A model generated the notes under the pieces. The model saw nothing but the letters and a program-made list of their open reading frames with translations, was not told where the DNA came from and did no database searches. Made by a program: the position numbers and the translations under genes. This document shows, piece by piece, positions 17,222 through 26,645 of a stretch of 33,751 nucleotides of DNA (the stretch's first letter is position 1; each line of letters opens with the position of its first letter). The DNA is taken from positions 1-33,751 of the forward strand of contig VGOD01000037.1 in NCBI GenBank assembly GCA_016876015.1, given 5' to 3'. Source of the DNA: Chloroflexota bacterium. Its GTDB lineage: Bacteria; Chloroflexota; Anaerolineae; CG2-30-64-16.

Positions 17222-18412
17222 CTACCCTCCGAACGCCTTGCGCATCCTCTCGCAGTAATACTGCACGTTCTCCCATTTGGCGTCGGGCGCGATGCGATGG
17301 TCGGGACAGGGGATATAGCCGCCCAGGTCTACCAGCCGCTGCAAACGCTCGACCTCGGCGTCAATCGCGGGATAGTCGTAGGCGAACACCTTCTTGTTCA
17401 TGCCGCCCACCCCGCGCAGCTCGCGGCCGTATTTCTCACGCCACGGCGCGATGCTGGCGTCCCAGATGCCGACCTCGATGGGGAACATGGTGTTGACGCC
17501 GTTCTCGATCCAGGTCGGGATCAGCGCATCAATCTTGCCGTCGCAGTCGAGCGAGACCAGGTGGATGCCATGCCGGTCCAGCAGGTCGGTGATGCGCCGG
17601 TAGTGCGGGCCGACCTTCTGATGGAAGACGCGTGGGCTGACCAACGGCCCGCTTCGGAAGCAGATGTCCTCCCAGAAGTGGCCGAAGTCCCAATTGTCGC
17701 CGAAGACCTCAAGCGCCTGCTCGGTGGCCCAGTAGCAGAGGTCTGCGAAGGTGACGATCATCTCATCGAAAAGCGCTGGATCGTCGGCTTGCAGATAGGC
17801 CAGGTTGACCATGCCCACGATATCGCGGATGCGGCCGTAGAGACTTCCGCACATCAGGCCCAGCGGACGGTCGCGATCGGTGCGCTCCACTTCGGCGATC
17901 ATCTCCCGCACATAGTTGCGGAATCTGGCGCGGAAAGAGTCCCCCGGCTCTCTGGCGTCGGGGTCCTCTGGCGGAACGCGCGGAATGCGCCTGTCGTCGG
18001 GTAGCAGGCGCGGCTTGAACAGCTCATCCCACTCCTGGCGGCCCTTGAAAAGGTGGTCGATCTCGGTGGGGATGCCGGTGGCGTCATCCTTCTGGAGGAT
18101 GACCACGCCGTCGGAGTTGACTTCCTTGCGCGTCCCATCGGGCAACACTTCCAGCACCTTGCGCTCGAACGGAGGCAACAGATTGGTATACACGCCGAAG
18201 ACGCGATACCAGTTGAAGTCGAAGCCCAGCTTCCCGCCGATGGCATGGTCGGCGGCGTTGCCGTCGCCCCAGGCCAGGGCCAGCTCGTGCGTAATGTGCC
18301 CCTCATCGGCCCACCTGGCGAGGGTCTCGTTCCAGAAGCCAAAGTGGACGATCGGCAGGCGGTCATAGGGTTGGTAGTTGAGGATGGCCAGCGCGCGCTC
18401 GCGGTTGTTCAT
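17222..18412 (-). CDS. UroD-like protein C (uroporphyrinogen decarboxylase / methyltransferase superfamily)
   Basis: 396-residue UroD-fold protein beginning MNNRERALAILNYQPYDRLPIVHFGFW at the ATG at 18412, with GGAG eight bases upstream. A second ATG six bases earlier is too close to that site. A long open frame to 18793 crosses the promoter and is rejected. SLDCDGKIDALIPTWIENGVNTMFPIEV, GGMNKKVFAYDYPAID and GGYIPCPDHRIAPDAKWENVQYY are shared by eye with UroD-A. The zinc-ligand position reads DCDG rather than His-x-Cys. It is first in the cluster and followed by the sensor gene after 77 bp. No corrinoid-binding partner protein is encoded nearby. Function is unassigned. Confidence 0.87.
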   Translation of the reverse strand: MNNRERALAILNYQPYDRLPIVHFGFWNETLARWADEGHITHELALAWGDGNAADHAIGGKLGFDFNWYRVFGVYTNLLPPFERKVLEVLPDGTRKEVNSDGVVILQKDDATGIPTEIDHLFKGRQEWDELFKPRLLPDDRRIPRVPPEDPDAREPGDSFRARFRNYVREMIAEVERTDRDRPLGLMCGSLYGRIRDIVGMVNLAYLQADDPALFDEMIVTFADLCYWATEQALEVFGDNWDFGHFWEDICFRSGPLVSPRVFHQKVGPHYRRITDLLDRHGIHLVSLDCDGKIDALIPTWIENGVNTMFPIEVGIWDASIAPWREKYGRELRGVGGMNKKVFAYDYPAIDAEVERLQRLVDLGGYIPCPDHRIAPDAKWENVQYYCERMRKAFGG

Positions 18413-18472
18413 GTTCATTGCTCCGGTTGGAAAATACACGATCACTGTACGTCCCGCAACGGGGTCTCGGGC

Positions 18473-18501
18473 ATTATAGCACGCCTCAACCTTCTTGTAC
18501 A
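18473..18501 (-). promoter_or_regulatory. Sigma70-type promoter upstream of UroD-C
   Basis: Minus strand: a perfect TATAAT -10 box (18473-18478), 17-base spacer and TGTACA (-35, four of six matches) at 18496-18501. Predicted start near 18466 gives a leader of about 50 bases to the UroD-C ATG. It would drive UroD-C and the sensor gene, 77 bp further on, which shows no clear promoter of its own. Confidence 0.65.
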
Positions 18502-18608
18502 CTTCCGGGCGAGCGACCCCGGAATAGGAAAGCCGCGACCATCGAAGAGGCTTCGGCCCGCAAGCTCTTCGCACAAAGACGACACCCAACACGTTGCGCG
18601 AGGCGAGA

Positions 18609-19364
18609 TCACGGCCCCCAACTGATCCGCTGTTCAGTCCAGCCAATCGGTCCCTGACCGAAAGCCGGCTCGAGCGCAGCAATCTTGCACTGATGACGAC
18701 CGTCCACGTCCATAACCCACAAGCCCCATCGGCCATCGCGGTTGGACACGAATGCAATGGCTTGACCATCAGGCGCCCAAGTCGGCAAACCACTGTCGCC
18801 CTCCTGCGTCAACTGTCTATTATCGCCGCCATTGGGGGAACAAGCCGGCAGCTTGTCGCGAGTATTAGGGATCACCTCACGAACGCCGCCGTCCAGGTCA
18901 ATCACAACAGACCTTGGGCGGTAAGCCGCTGTTCCGCTATCTCTCGTCCGCCGACCTGGTGAATAGTCAAGTTGGTAGAAGTCGTCGGCGCTGTTGCCGC
19001 GAAAGAGCACGCCATAATGGAGGTCAGGCCGATCGTGCAGGATTTTGGCATCGAACGCCACCGTGAAGTCTCCTACGACAAACCCACGCCACGTCCTGAC
19101 GATTACCAGAGGTGTGCGAACACTCAGCCGATACGTCCCGTCTTATACCCGCCAATGGGAAGCATTGCTGGTCATCGTTGGCCAGGCCGTCGTCGGATGC
19201 TCGAAATCCTCGTAGATCTGAGCAATATCTTGGGTCTTGCAAGGGACGCCTGAGAAGCAAGAGATGTTCGGGACTTGACGTTTTGCCAAGACTGTTATAC
19301 ACTTTACCAACGTGGCCGGCATCCGTAGTGCTCCGTTGGGAGTGCGACATGATGCTACTGTCAT
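18609..19364 (-). pseudogene. Broken gene remnant: lectin-like domain plus PD40 propeller blade, one in-frame stop
   Basis: A single minus-strand frame runs from 19364 to the TGA at 18609, interrupted by one TAA at 19143-19145. Before the stop it reads IYEDFEHPTTAWP...HWRV. After it comes DGTYRLSVRTPLVIV, then VGDFTVAFDAK...YGVLFRGNSADDFYQLDYSPG, a concanavalin-like beta-sandwich signature that clearly continues across the stop. A Tyr codon has probably mutated to TAA. The C-terminal third has a PD40/TolB-like blade (LPTWAPDGQAIAFVSNRDG, LWVMDVDG) and ends RISWGP. The region upstream of about 19217 is not recognisable, and no signal peptide is seen. A GTG-initiated 150-residue product (from 19061) is possible but would lack half the sandwich. 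Confidence 0.65.
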
Positions 19365-19598
19365 GGTGGCAGCGAGAAGATAGATAGCTGCTCATGGGCT
19401 GTGCGGTTTGTCAGGCTGGTGTGCCAACCATGATCACACCAATCCGGCAGCACTAGCTCGTCCAGCGTGTCTGAAGTCTGTCCTGGCATCCTGCAGGTTT
19501 GTCCCTGTGCATCGGGCGGGTTGGCGTCCCTTGCCAGCGGTTGATGCTGTTCTCTCGTGTCCTAGCGCGAGCCGTGATACACCGCTCAGGAGCACACT

Positions 19599-22073
19599 AT
19601 GCGAGTTTCAGATCATCTGCAGCAACGGCAAGGAGATCTGGATTCCGAGATGCATCCAGGCTTCGTTGCCCACGGCGATGTCGTCAACAAACTGGCAAAT
19701 CACTACCGAGATCGCCTGCTTCGCGAAACCAACCTCGAGGCGCTTACGGAACTGCCCCCTCAAACGCGCCGCGCGAAGATTGAGGCTCTGGTCAGTGCGA
19801 TGATCCGCGAAGAGGGCCGTGTTCTGGCTTACGCGGACAAAGCACGCCTGATCACGTTCATCACTAACGAAGCAGCAGGTTACGGACCATTGGAGTTGCT
19901 GCTGGGCGATCCTTCCATCACCGAGATCATGGTCAATGCGCCAGACGAGATCTATGTGGAACAGGAAGGCCAACTACGCCGGCGCACAGAAATCAGCTTT
20001 CGGGACGAAGACCACGTAAGGCACATTATTGATCGCATCGTCTCGCCCTTGGGGCGGCGCATAGACGAAAGCAGCCCGATGGTGGACGCACGTTTGCGCG
20101 ATGGAAGCCGCGTGAATGCCATCATCCCTCCACTGGCTCTGAATGGACCGACGCTTACCATTCGCCGTTTCAGGGCCAAGCCCTTTGAGATTGATGACCT
20201 CATTCGGGCTGGCACCATGTCAGAGCGAATGGCAGCCTTTCTTAGGTCATGCGTGGTGGCCAAGCTGAATATCTTGGTTAGCGGCGGCACCGGTTCCGGC
20301 AAGACGACCACGCTCAACGTCCTGGCTTCATTCATACCGCCGAGAGAGCGCATCATCACTATCGAAGACGCGGCCGAACTTCAGTTCTACCGTATGCATC
20401 CGCATGTCTTGCGGCAGGAGGCCCGTCCGCCCAACGTCGAGGGGACAGGAGAGGTGACGATTCGCCAGCTCGTTCGCAATGCGCTGCGCATGAGACCGAA
20501 TCGGATCGTAGTCGGTGAAGTGCGCGGCCCCGAGGCCCTGGACATGCTTCAGGCCATGAACACAGGCCATGAAGGGTCGTTGACCACTGTTCATGCCAAT
20601 ACCCCATATGATGCCTTTTCTCGCATCGAAACCATGGTCATGTCTGCCAACACCAATCTGCCGTCTGGGGCCATTCGCGAACAAATGGCCAGCGCCTTGA
20701 ATATCGTGATTCAACAGGATCGCATGCCAGACGGATCCCGAAAGATCACACGTATGGCCGAGGTTCAGGGCTTGCGCAAGGGGCAGATCCTCTTGAAGGA
20801 CATCTTCATCTTCGACATGATCGGTCTGGACGAGCGCGGAAACGCACAAGGAAACCATACACCCACTGGCATCAGGCCCAAGTGCCTGCCCCGCTTCAAG
20901 GCTCACGGCGTTCCAGTAGAAGATGGTCTCTTTGTACCCGACTACCTGGTAGCCGAGATGGGTGAAGCGATGTTGGCCGATCCAGACGTTACCGAGATCA
21001 TGATCAACAGCAGAGATGCGGGACGGGATGACGAAGCGCCGCAGCCGCCGCAGGTGTATGTCGAGCGTAGAGGTCGGCTCGAAGAGAGCACAAAGATCCA
21101 CTTCCGAGACACACATCACCTGCGCAATCTGATCGCAACCATCGTCGCGCCCCTCGGTCGCCGCATTGACGAGGATACGCCAATGGTAGATGGCCGGCTG
21201 CCGGATGGCAGCCGCGTCAACGCGGTGATCTCGCCCATCGCACCGAACGGCCCTGTATTGACGATTCGCCGGTTCCCGCGCCGGCCCCACACTGTGGATG
21301 ATCTGAAGCGCTTCGATACCCTGGACGACGACATGGCGGTCTTCCTCAAGGGTTGTGTCTGCGCCAAACTCAATATCCTCGTCTCCGGCGGCACCGGTTC
21401 AGGCAAGACCACAACTCTTAACGTGCTATCTTCGTTCATCCCGGCGCACGAACGCATCATCACAATTGAAGACGCAGCCGAATTGCGGTTGCAACAACCT
21501 CACGTGGTGCGTATGGAAGCGCGCCCGCCTGACGAGGATGGCGAGGGCGAAATCACGATTCGCGACTTGGTGCGCAACAGCCTGCGCATGAGGCCCGACC
21601 GAATCATCGTCGGCGAGGTGCGCGGCGCCGAAACCCTGGACATGCTGCAAGCCATGAACACCGGACACGAAGGCTCTCTGACCACCGTCCATGCCAATTC
21701 CCCGCAAGATGCTTTTAGCCGTCTGGAGACGATGACCATGTATGCCGGCACGAAGCTGCCAGCCGAGGCGATTCGTCAACAACTGGCCTCTGCGATTCAC
21801 ATTGTGATTCAGCAGAATCGCATGATGGATGGCAGTCGAAGAATGGTCTCGATTGCCGAAGTGCAGGGCGAGGATGAAAGGGGACTCGTCACAAAAGACA
21901 TCTTTGTGTTCGAACAGGCGGGACTGACCCCAGAAGGCAAGGTGATTGGTCGCTTCACGGCGACCGGCATCGAACCGAGATGCCTGGCGCGGTTGCGCAG
22001 CTTTGGAGTCCTTTTGCCGCCAGGTATCTTCGTCTTCAGGCCGCCATCGTGTGAAGCTTCGAGTCCTGCATAA
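19599..22073 (+). CDS. tadA: Tad pilus motor ATPase with two fused TadA/CpaF domains
   Basis: 824 residues, about twice the usual TadA/CpaF. Copy 1 (about 45-445) keeps the N-terminal helical part, Walker [11 protein letters not shown] (229-238), ITIEDAAEL (253-261), RIVVGEVRG and the His box [12 protein letters not shown] (323-334). Copy 2 (about 446-815) repeats all of these 366-368 residues later: Walker A 597-606, ITIEDAAEL 621-629, His box 689-700. It lacks the N-terminal helical region. All key residues appear intact in both copies. At DNA level the copies differ at many synonymous sites, so the duplication is not recent. ATG 19599 has AGGAG six bases upstream. It powers assembly or retraction of the Flp pilus with TadB and TadC. 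It opens the Tad operon; no promoter upstream was convincing. Confidence 0.96.
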   Translation: MRVSDHLQQRQGDLDSEMHPGFVAHGDVVNKLANHYRDRLLRETNLEALTELPPQTRRAKIEALVSAMIREEGRVLAYADKARLITFITNEAAGYGPLELLLGDPSITEIMVNAPDEIYVEQEGQLRRRTEISFRDEDHVRHIIDRIVSPLGRRIDESSPMVDARLRDGSRVNAIIPPLALNGPTLTIRRFRAKPFEIDDLIRAGTMSERMAAFLRSCVVAKLNILVSGGTGSGKTTTLNVLASFIPPRERIITIEDAAELQFYRMHPHVLRQEARPPNVEGTGEVTIRQLVRNALRMRPNRIVVGEVRGPEALDMLQAMNTGHEGSLTTVHANTPYDAFSRIETMVMSANTNLPSGAIREQMASALNIVIQQDRMPDGSRKITRMAEVQGLRKGQILLKDIFIFDMIGLDERGNAQGNHTPTGIRPKCLPRFKAHGVPVEDGLFVPDYLVAEMGEAMLADPDVTEIMINSRDAGRDDEAPQPPQVYVERRGRLEESTKIHFRDTHHLRNLIATIVAPLGRRIDEDTPMVDGRLPDGSRVNAVISPIAPNGPVLTIRRFPRRPHTVDDLKRFDTLDDDMAVFLKGCVCAKLNILVSGGTGSGKTTTLNVLSSFIPAHERIITIEDAAELRLQQPHVVRMEARPPDEDGEGEITIRDLVRNSLRMRPDRIIVGEVRGAETLDMLQAMNTGHEGSLTTVHANSPQDAFSRLETMTMYAGTKLPAEAIRQQLASAIHIVIQQNRMMDGSRRMVSIAEVQGEDERGLVTKDIFVFEQAGLTPEGKVIGRFTATGIEPRCLARLRSFGVLLPPGIFVFRPPSCEASSPA

Positions 22074-22114
22074 TCCTTCGGCGCAAACGGGATTCGTTGA
22101 GGAGCGAGAGTCAC

Positions 22115-23155
22115 TTGAGCAAGAAGCTACTGCTGCTCGTCGTCGGGGGGATCGTCACACTGGTCGTGATTCTGGCGGCGGCTCTGAATGCATTGCCAGC
22201 GCCGGATCAGACGCGGGAGGCAACTCCGATCGTGAAGGCGTTGCGCACTTCGACGCCTACTGCAACGTGGACTCCCTTCCAGACTCCGCGGCCGCTGCCA
22301 GTCGCAACGGTGATCTCTACGGTAGACCCGTTTTCACTCGACAGTGACGGTGATTTTCTGCCGGACGGGGTCGAAAAGGCCCTCGGCACTGACCCGTTCA
22401 CTCACCAATGCGCTGATAGCTTCAGGTTGGATGCCAGCGTCCTGGTGATCGTAGATGGTACGCTATGGGGCGATGACAAAGGTGACGCAGCAGCTACCTT
22501 CCCCATCACCGCAGCATTGCGAAGCATGATCTCAGTGTTGCCTAACAGCGTGCGAATAGGCGTGGTCTCTGCAGGTACAGCCGCAACGGGCTGCAGTAGC
22601 GGTATCGTGCTGCCTGTGCAAGCGGCCAGTCAGTCGGTGTTGCGGCAGAGGACAGAAGGCATTCAGCCGTCCGCGCAGCGATCGCTGGCTCAGGCGCTCC
22701 GCGACGCGCCATTGGCTTTTGCAGGTATCGAGACTGGGACTCGCTATGCCGTCCTCGTCAGCCGCGGAACTGATACCTGCGGCGGCGACCCATGCGCCGA
22801 AGCCCGCACCCTGAAAAGCGGTCCGCTCGCCCTCACGATCGACGCCATTGCCCTCACCCTGGACGGTCCGACGCGCGAGAGCCTACGATGTATCGCCGAC
22901 TATACCGGTGGACTCTACTACCAGGCTGACAGGCCGGAGGACTTCAGCCGGCTGTGGCGCACTGAGAATGAGCGACTGAGCCATTGGATCACAGGGGCCA
23001 GCAATCTCCAGGAGAACCGGATGACCTGTATGCGGTGCATGTCCGAGATCATGGACAAGTTCCTGAAATGGGCGCGCGACAGCGGCTTCGCAGCAAGCCA
23101 ACCGAAGCAGTTCCAGAACATACTCGACCAGTTGACAAGGAACCTGCAATGTTAG
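22115..23155 (+). CDS. Membrane-anchored VWA-like protein with degenerate MIDAS, Tad-associated
   Basis: 346 residues from a TTG at 22115 (AGGAG ten bases upstream); a TTG six codons earlier overlaps that site and is rejected. KKLLLLVVGGIVTLVVILAAALNAL is an N-terminal membrane anchor. A Thr-Pro linker and a thrombospondin-type-3-like loop (DSDGDFLPDGVEKALGTDPF) follow. The rest is a von Willebrand A fold: VLVIVDGTLWG at the usual metal site, GTDTCGGDPCAEARTL and IADYTGGLYYQADRPEDF. The DxSxS of the metal-ion site is replaced by DGTLW, so divalent-metal ligand binding is doubtful. Several Cys residues could form disulfides outside the cell. It overlaps the next gene by seven bases. Probably a pilus-associated surface protein. 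Confidence 0.82.
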   Translation: MSKKLLLLVVGGIVTLVVILAAALNALPAPDQTREATPIVKALRTSTPTATWTPFQTPRPLPVATVISTVDPFSLDSDGDFLPDGVEKALGTDPFTHQCADSFRLDASVLVIVDGTLWGDDKGDAAATFPITAALRSMISVLPNSVRIGVVSAGTAATGCSSGIVLPVQAASQSVLRQRTEGIQPSAQRSLAQALRDAPLAFAGIETGTRYAVLVSRGTDTCGGDPCAEARTLKSGPLALTIDAIALTLDGPTRESLRCIADYTGGLYYQADRPEDFSRLWRTENERLSHWITGASNLQENRMTCMRCMSEIMDKFLKWARDSGFAASQPKQFQNILDQLTRNLQC

Positions 23156-25662
23156 GGCGCTGGAATCTGGGACACGCCTTCCGCAGGGCGATCTTCAGGC
23201 TTCTGTTCGTTTCCAGTTGCCTCGGTGCGCTGATCGCGCTGCCGATCCGACCGCTGACGATGACCTGTCACGCGCAGTTCGGCGGTGTGCAGTTACAGGG
23301 CGAGGCCGCAGATGTAGTCCTGATCGTAGACATCTCGGGCAGCATGCAACGCAACGACCCGGATGCGATCCGTGTTTCGGCCGCCAGGTTGTTCGTTGAT
23401 CTTTCGCGTGATGGCGATCGTCTCGCCGTAGTGACGATGGGGGGCGCCTCTACCACGAACGTCAAGATCAAGCTGACCCGGTTCTCGAGCTGGTTGGATA
23501 GCACGAATCTGGGTCGCCGACAGGTAAAGCAAGACCTGGAAGAGCTGGCGAGCGCCCCTGGCGAGCATACCTTCATGGGGAAGGCCCTTGATCTGGCCTA
23601 TGATATCCTGGACAAGACCGAACCAGGTCGGCTGCAATACGTCGTCATGTTGACAGACGGCCTGCCTACGGGAGAGGCGCCTGCGGCTCTGTCCGATGCA
23701 CTGGCGCGCTATGAACGAAAGCGCTACTGGCGGGTATTCCCGGTGGCGTTGGGCCAGGAGATTGACTTCACGTTTCTCCAAAGCCGAATTGCCGCGCCGA
23801 CCAATGGAGTCGCTTTCCGAGCCGCAACACCTGCAGATCTGATTCGGGTCTATACGGAGATCTTTGCCCTGGTGCGGGAAAACCACTACGTGAACTGGGT
23901 TAAGGTGCAACCCGGCGCATTGCAGAAGATCGGCTCGGTGACGCCTACGCAGCAGGTCACCAACCTGGCCGTCGTGATTCCCAAAATGGCCCGCCAACCC
24001 GAAGTGGAGGTGCTAGCTGCTCCCAACGGCAAGAACTTCGCAGATCCGGCCACGCGTCCAGGCACTTACTGGTCTGAAGACCCTCGCTATGAGGTGTATG
24101 TTATCCCGCGAGAGAGCCTGCCATTGGAAGGACAATGGGCAGTTCGCCTGAAAAACCCATCGGAAGTGGAGATCGCCCTGCTGACGCGCTCCAATCTGGC
24201 CATCCAACTGCAGAATCCTGCTCCACGGGCTCCGTGGGATGAGCTTTCTGACCGCTACTATCCAGAGGGCGAGCCGCTTTACGTGCGCGTCGGTGTGCAG
24301 CGCTATCTGACCGGCATCGAGGCAATTCAGGCGCAGTTCTCACAGCAGCGAGGTTCCAGCTTCAACTATCAGCTTTATCTGGCGCCTGCCGTCTTGCTCG
24401 ATCAAGCCATCGCAAGACCCCTGATCTTGCGCGACGACGGGCAGTTCAGCGATTTCGATCCAGATGACGGCATATATAGCGCGCGCGCGGCCCTTCCTTT
24501 GTCGTCCGGACGCTACATGCTGGAATTCGAGATACCGGGCCTAAAGACGAACACGATGCGCTTGATCAAGCGCCGGACAATCGAGGTCCTGCCGTTGCCG
24601 CGGGTGCAGTTGAGGGTTCCCGAGGGGGCGATCAATTCTGGGCCGGTTGCCACGGAAATCATCTTCACCCAGGTGGCTGGGAGCACTGCGCCTGTGCTGA
24701 ACGACAACCTGGTGCTTCAGGTCCGTGAGCCCGATGGTCACGTCTATTCGTTGCCTGTTGCGCAGGCAGGCGATCGTCTGTCTCCTGGCGGTAGCCCCTG
24801 GCGATCGCAGATCAATGCGATGAAAGCAGGAAGATACAGCCTGGCGGTCCTGGCGCGCGTCACGGCTCAGCTAGGCGCCCGCAGCATTCCTTACTCGACT
24901 TACGACATGCGTGAGCTGGCGGCGGCCCGGCCGAGCATCAGCCTTCAGGCCGTGGAGAGCAATCTGGGCCCGCGACGGGAACTGGCTGACCTACGGGTGA
25001 ACGTGCGGATCACCTCGAATAGCCTGAAGGCCGAGACATTGCGCGTGCAGGTAGCCGGGCTGAGCAATGCAACCGTCGTACCTGCCGTGATCTCGATCGG
25101 CCCTCAAGAAAGTAAGACCGTGGAATTCAGCGTCGGCACCGCGTCGCTGGCTTCCTCGGGGAGCGGCGTTTTCGCATTGGTCTTTAGCGCCCAAGATAGT
25201 GCAACCATTACCGGCGAACGCGTTTCCTTTTCCTATGAAATCGCCCAGGCGATCGAGGTTTCGTCGCTGAAGCCAGACCTGGGAAAGGTCTCGAGTTTGG
25301 CCGATCTGAAAGTACAGCTCCGGGCCAAATCGGCGTCGTCGCGCGAGGAGATGCTGGCGGTGCGCGTGGAGGGCTTGGGCGAGAAAGCCGAAGTCCTACC
25401 TGACCGATTGACCGTGCCCCCGAAGGAAGAGACAGCTTTCACGGTGCGCATTGGAGGGGCCAAGACGGGTTTCACAGGCCCGCGGCGCTTTGATGTTGTG
25501 CTGCAACCTGTAGACGGGGGCGTCTCCGTCAAACCTGAGCGGATAACCTTCAGCTACGAGCTGCCCAAGGCCGGCGGGGCGGCTGGTCCTCTTGTGCTTA
25601 TCATTGGTTTGCTGTTGATTGCCGGCATCGTGGCCTTTCTGGTCTTCAGACGAAAACGGTAA
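23149..25662 (+). CDS. Surface VWA-domain protein with Ig-like repeats and C-terminal membrane anchor, Tad-associated
   Basis: 837 residues from the ATG at 23149, which overlaps the previous stop by seven bases and has AAGGA upstream. An open frame to 22984 is out of context. A signal sequence (about 12-42) precedes a VWA domain (54-240) with an intact MIDAS: DISGS, the Thr of HTFMGKA, and the Asp of VMLTDGLPTG. Residues about 250-600 look like beta-sandwich segments. Two related modules of about 100 residues, each ending in an SFSYEI/TFSYEL strand, follow. A membrane helix (LVLIIGLLLIAGIVAFLVF) and RRKR close the protein. It is predicted to face the outside and bind a ligand or pilus subunit through the VWA domain. 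Confidence 0.87.
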   Translation: MLGRWNLGHAFRRAIFRLLFVSSCLGALIALPIRPLTMTCHAQFGGVQLQGEAADVVLIVDISGSMQRNDPDAIRVSAARLFVDLSRDGDRLAVVTMGGASTTNVKIKLTRFSSWLDSTNLGRRQVKQDLEELASAPGEHTFMGKALDLAYDILDKTEPGRLQYVVMLTDGLPTGEAPAALSDALARYERKRYWRVFPVALGQEIDFTFLQSRIAAPTNGVAFRAATPADLIRVYTEIFALVRENHYVNWVKVQPGALQKIGSVTPTQQVTNLAVVIPKMARQPEVEVLAAPNGKNFADPATRPGTYWSEDPRYEVYVIPRESLPLEGQWAVRLKNPSEVEIALLTRSNLAIQLQNPAPRAPWDELSDRYYPEGEPLYVRVGVQRYLTGIEAIQAQFSQQRGSSFNYQLYLAPAVLLDQAIARPLILRDDGQFSDFDPDDGIYSARAALPLSSGRYMLEFEIPGLKTNTMRLIKRRTIEVLPLPRVQLRVPEGAINSGPVATEIIFTQVAGSTAPVLNDNLVLQVREPDGHVYSLPVAQAGDRLSPGGSPWRSQINAMKAGRYSLAVLARVTAQLGARSIPYSTYDMRELAAARPSISLQAVESNLGPRRELADLRVNVRITSNSLKAETLRVQVAGLSNATVVPAVISIGPQESKTVEFSVGTASLASSGSGVFALVFSAQDSATITGERVSFSYEIAQAIEVSSLKPDLGKVSSLADLKVQLRAKSASSREEMLAVRVEGLGEKAEVLPDRLTVPPKEETAFTVRIGGAKTGFTGPRRFDVVLQPVDGGVSVKPERITFSYELPKAGGAAGPLVLIIGLLLIAGIVAFLVFRRKR

Positions 25663-25675
25663 CGGACGGTAGTGC

Positions 25676-26617
25676 ATGGACGCTTTGGTGGTGATTGCTG
25701 CCGCTCTCACAGTGTTGACGGCCGGGTTGGCGCTTCTGTATATCATGGCGTTCAGCCAGGCGCGTGCGCGATTCAGCCGCCGCATGGCCGAACTGAGCGC
25801 CTCCGGTGAATCGCTTAAGCCATCGGGCGACTGGAGGCACTTCACGACGCCTCTTGAGCGGACGAGATGGGGCCAGAAAGTGCAGGATGTGTTGCGCCTG
25901 GCCGACCTCGACATCTCGCCGAGCGTTTTCTGGAGTGCACGCCTACTGCTCATCGGGGTGTTCTATGCAGCGCTGGGGCAGATACTGGGCCTTACCGTGA
26001 GCGTCAATCTGGTTGCATCAGTTTTGGGCGCCTACCTGGCAGTTCGTTTCTACTTGCGATCACGGCAGGATCACTACATCGCCACGTTTGATACACAGAT
26101 GCCGGAGGTCGCTCTCTTGATGAGCAATTCGCTGAGAGCTGGTTTGTCCGTCTTGCAGGCCATGGAGGTCGTGGCCGAACGCGTGGAGCGCCCCGCAGGA
26201 CGCGAAGTGGACCGCACCGCGCGTGAAATCCGCTTGGGCAAGAGCCTGAATGACGCACTGTTGGGCATGTTGGAGCGGTTGCCGAGCGAGGAACTGCGCA
26301 TGATGGTGACAACGATCCTCATCCAGCGCGTGGCAGGCGGCAATCTCGCTCATGCTCTGTCGGTCATGTCCGAGGCGATCTCGGCGCGATTCAAGCTGCG
26401 CGACGAGGTGCGCACCATGACCGCCGAGGCGCGTTATTCGGGGGTGATCCTGGTGGTGATCCCGTTCGTCGTACTGGGCCTGCTGAACCGCCTGATGGAG
26501 GGCGCGGTAGGCGCCTTTCTGGGCAACCCGATCGGCTGGGTCGTCGGCGGCCTCTTCGTCGGCGTGCTGATCCTGGGCTTTACTTTGATCAACCGGGTGT
26601 CTCGGGTGCAGGTATGA
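25676..26617 (+). CDS. tadB: Tad pilus inner-membrane platform protein TadB
   Basis: 313-residue integral membrane protein of the type II secretion F (T2SSF) family. An N-terminal helix (VVIAAALTVLTAGLALLYIMAF) is followed by a pair of helices around residues 85-125. The T2SSF domain has MPEVALLMSNSLRAGLSVLQAMEVVAERV (about 140-168) and a C-terminal helix pair (GVILVVIPFVVLGLL; IGWVVGGLFVGVLILGFTLI). It forms the platform on which the ATPase acts, together with TadC. The ATG at 25676 lies 13 bp after the VWA protein gene. It is followed by tadC after 28 bp, in the usual order. Confidence 0.95.
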   Translation: MDALVVIAAALTVLTAGLALLYIMAFSQARARFSRRMAELSASGESLKPSGDWRHFTTPLERTRWGQKVQDVLRLADLDISPSVFWSARLLLIGVFYAALGQILGLTVSVNLVASVLGAYLAVRFYLRSRQDHYIATFDTQMPEVALLMSNSLRAGLSVLQAMEVVAERVERPAGREVDRTAREIRLGKSLNDALLGMLERLPSEELRMMVTTILIQRVAGGNLAHALSVMSEAISARFKLRDEVRTMTAEARYSGVILVVIPFVVLGLLNRLMEGAVGAFLGNPIGWVVGGLFVGVLILGFTLINRVSRVQV

Positions 26618-26645
26618 GGGGTTGCGACTTGGGGAGCATCATCAT

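Noticed and set aside
19365..19598. Search for a promoter or operator between the broken gene and tadA
   Set aside because: Only a weak TTGATG with no matching -10 was found; apart from the tadA ribosome site no feature could be supported.
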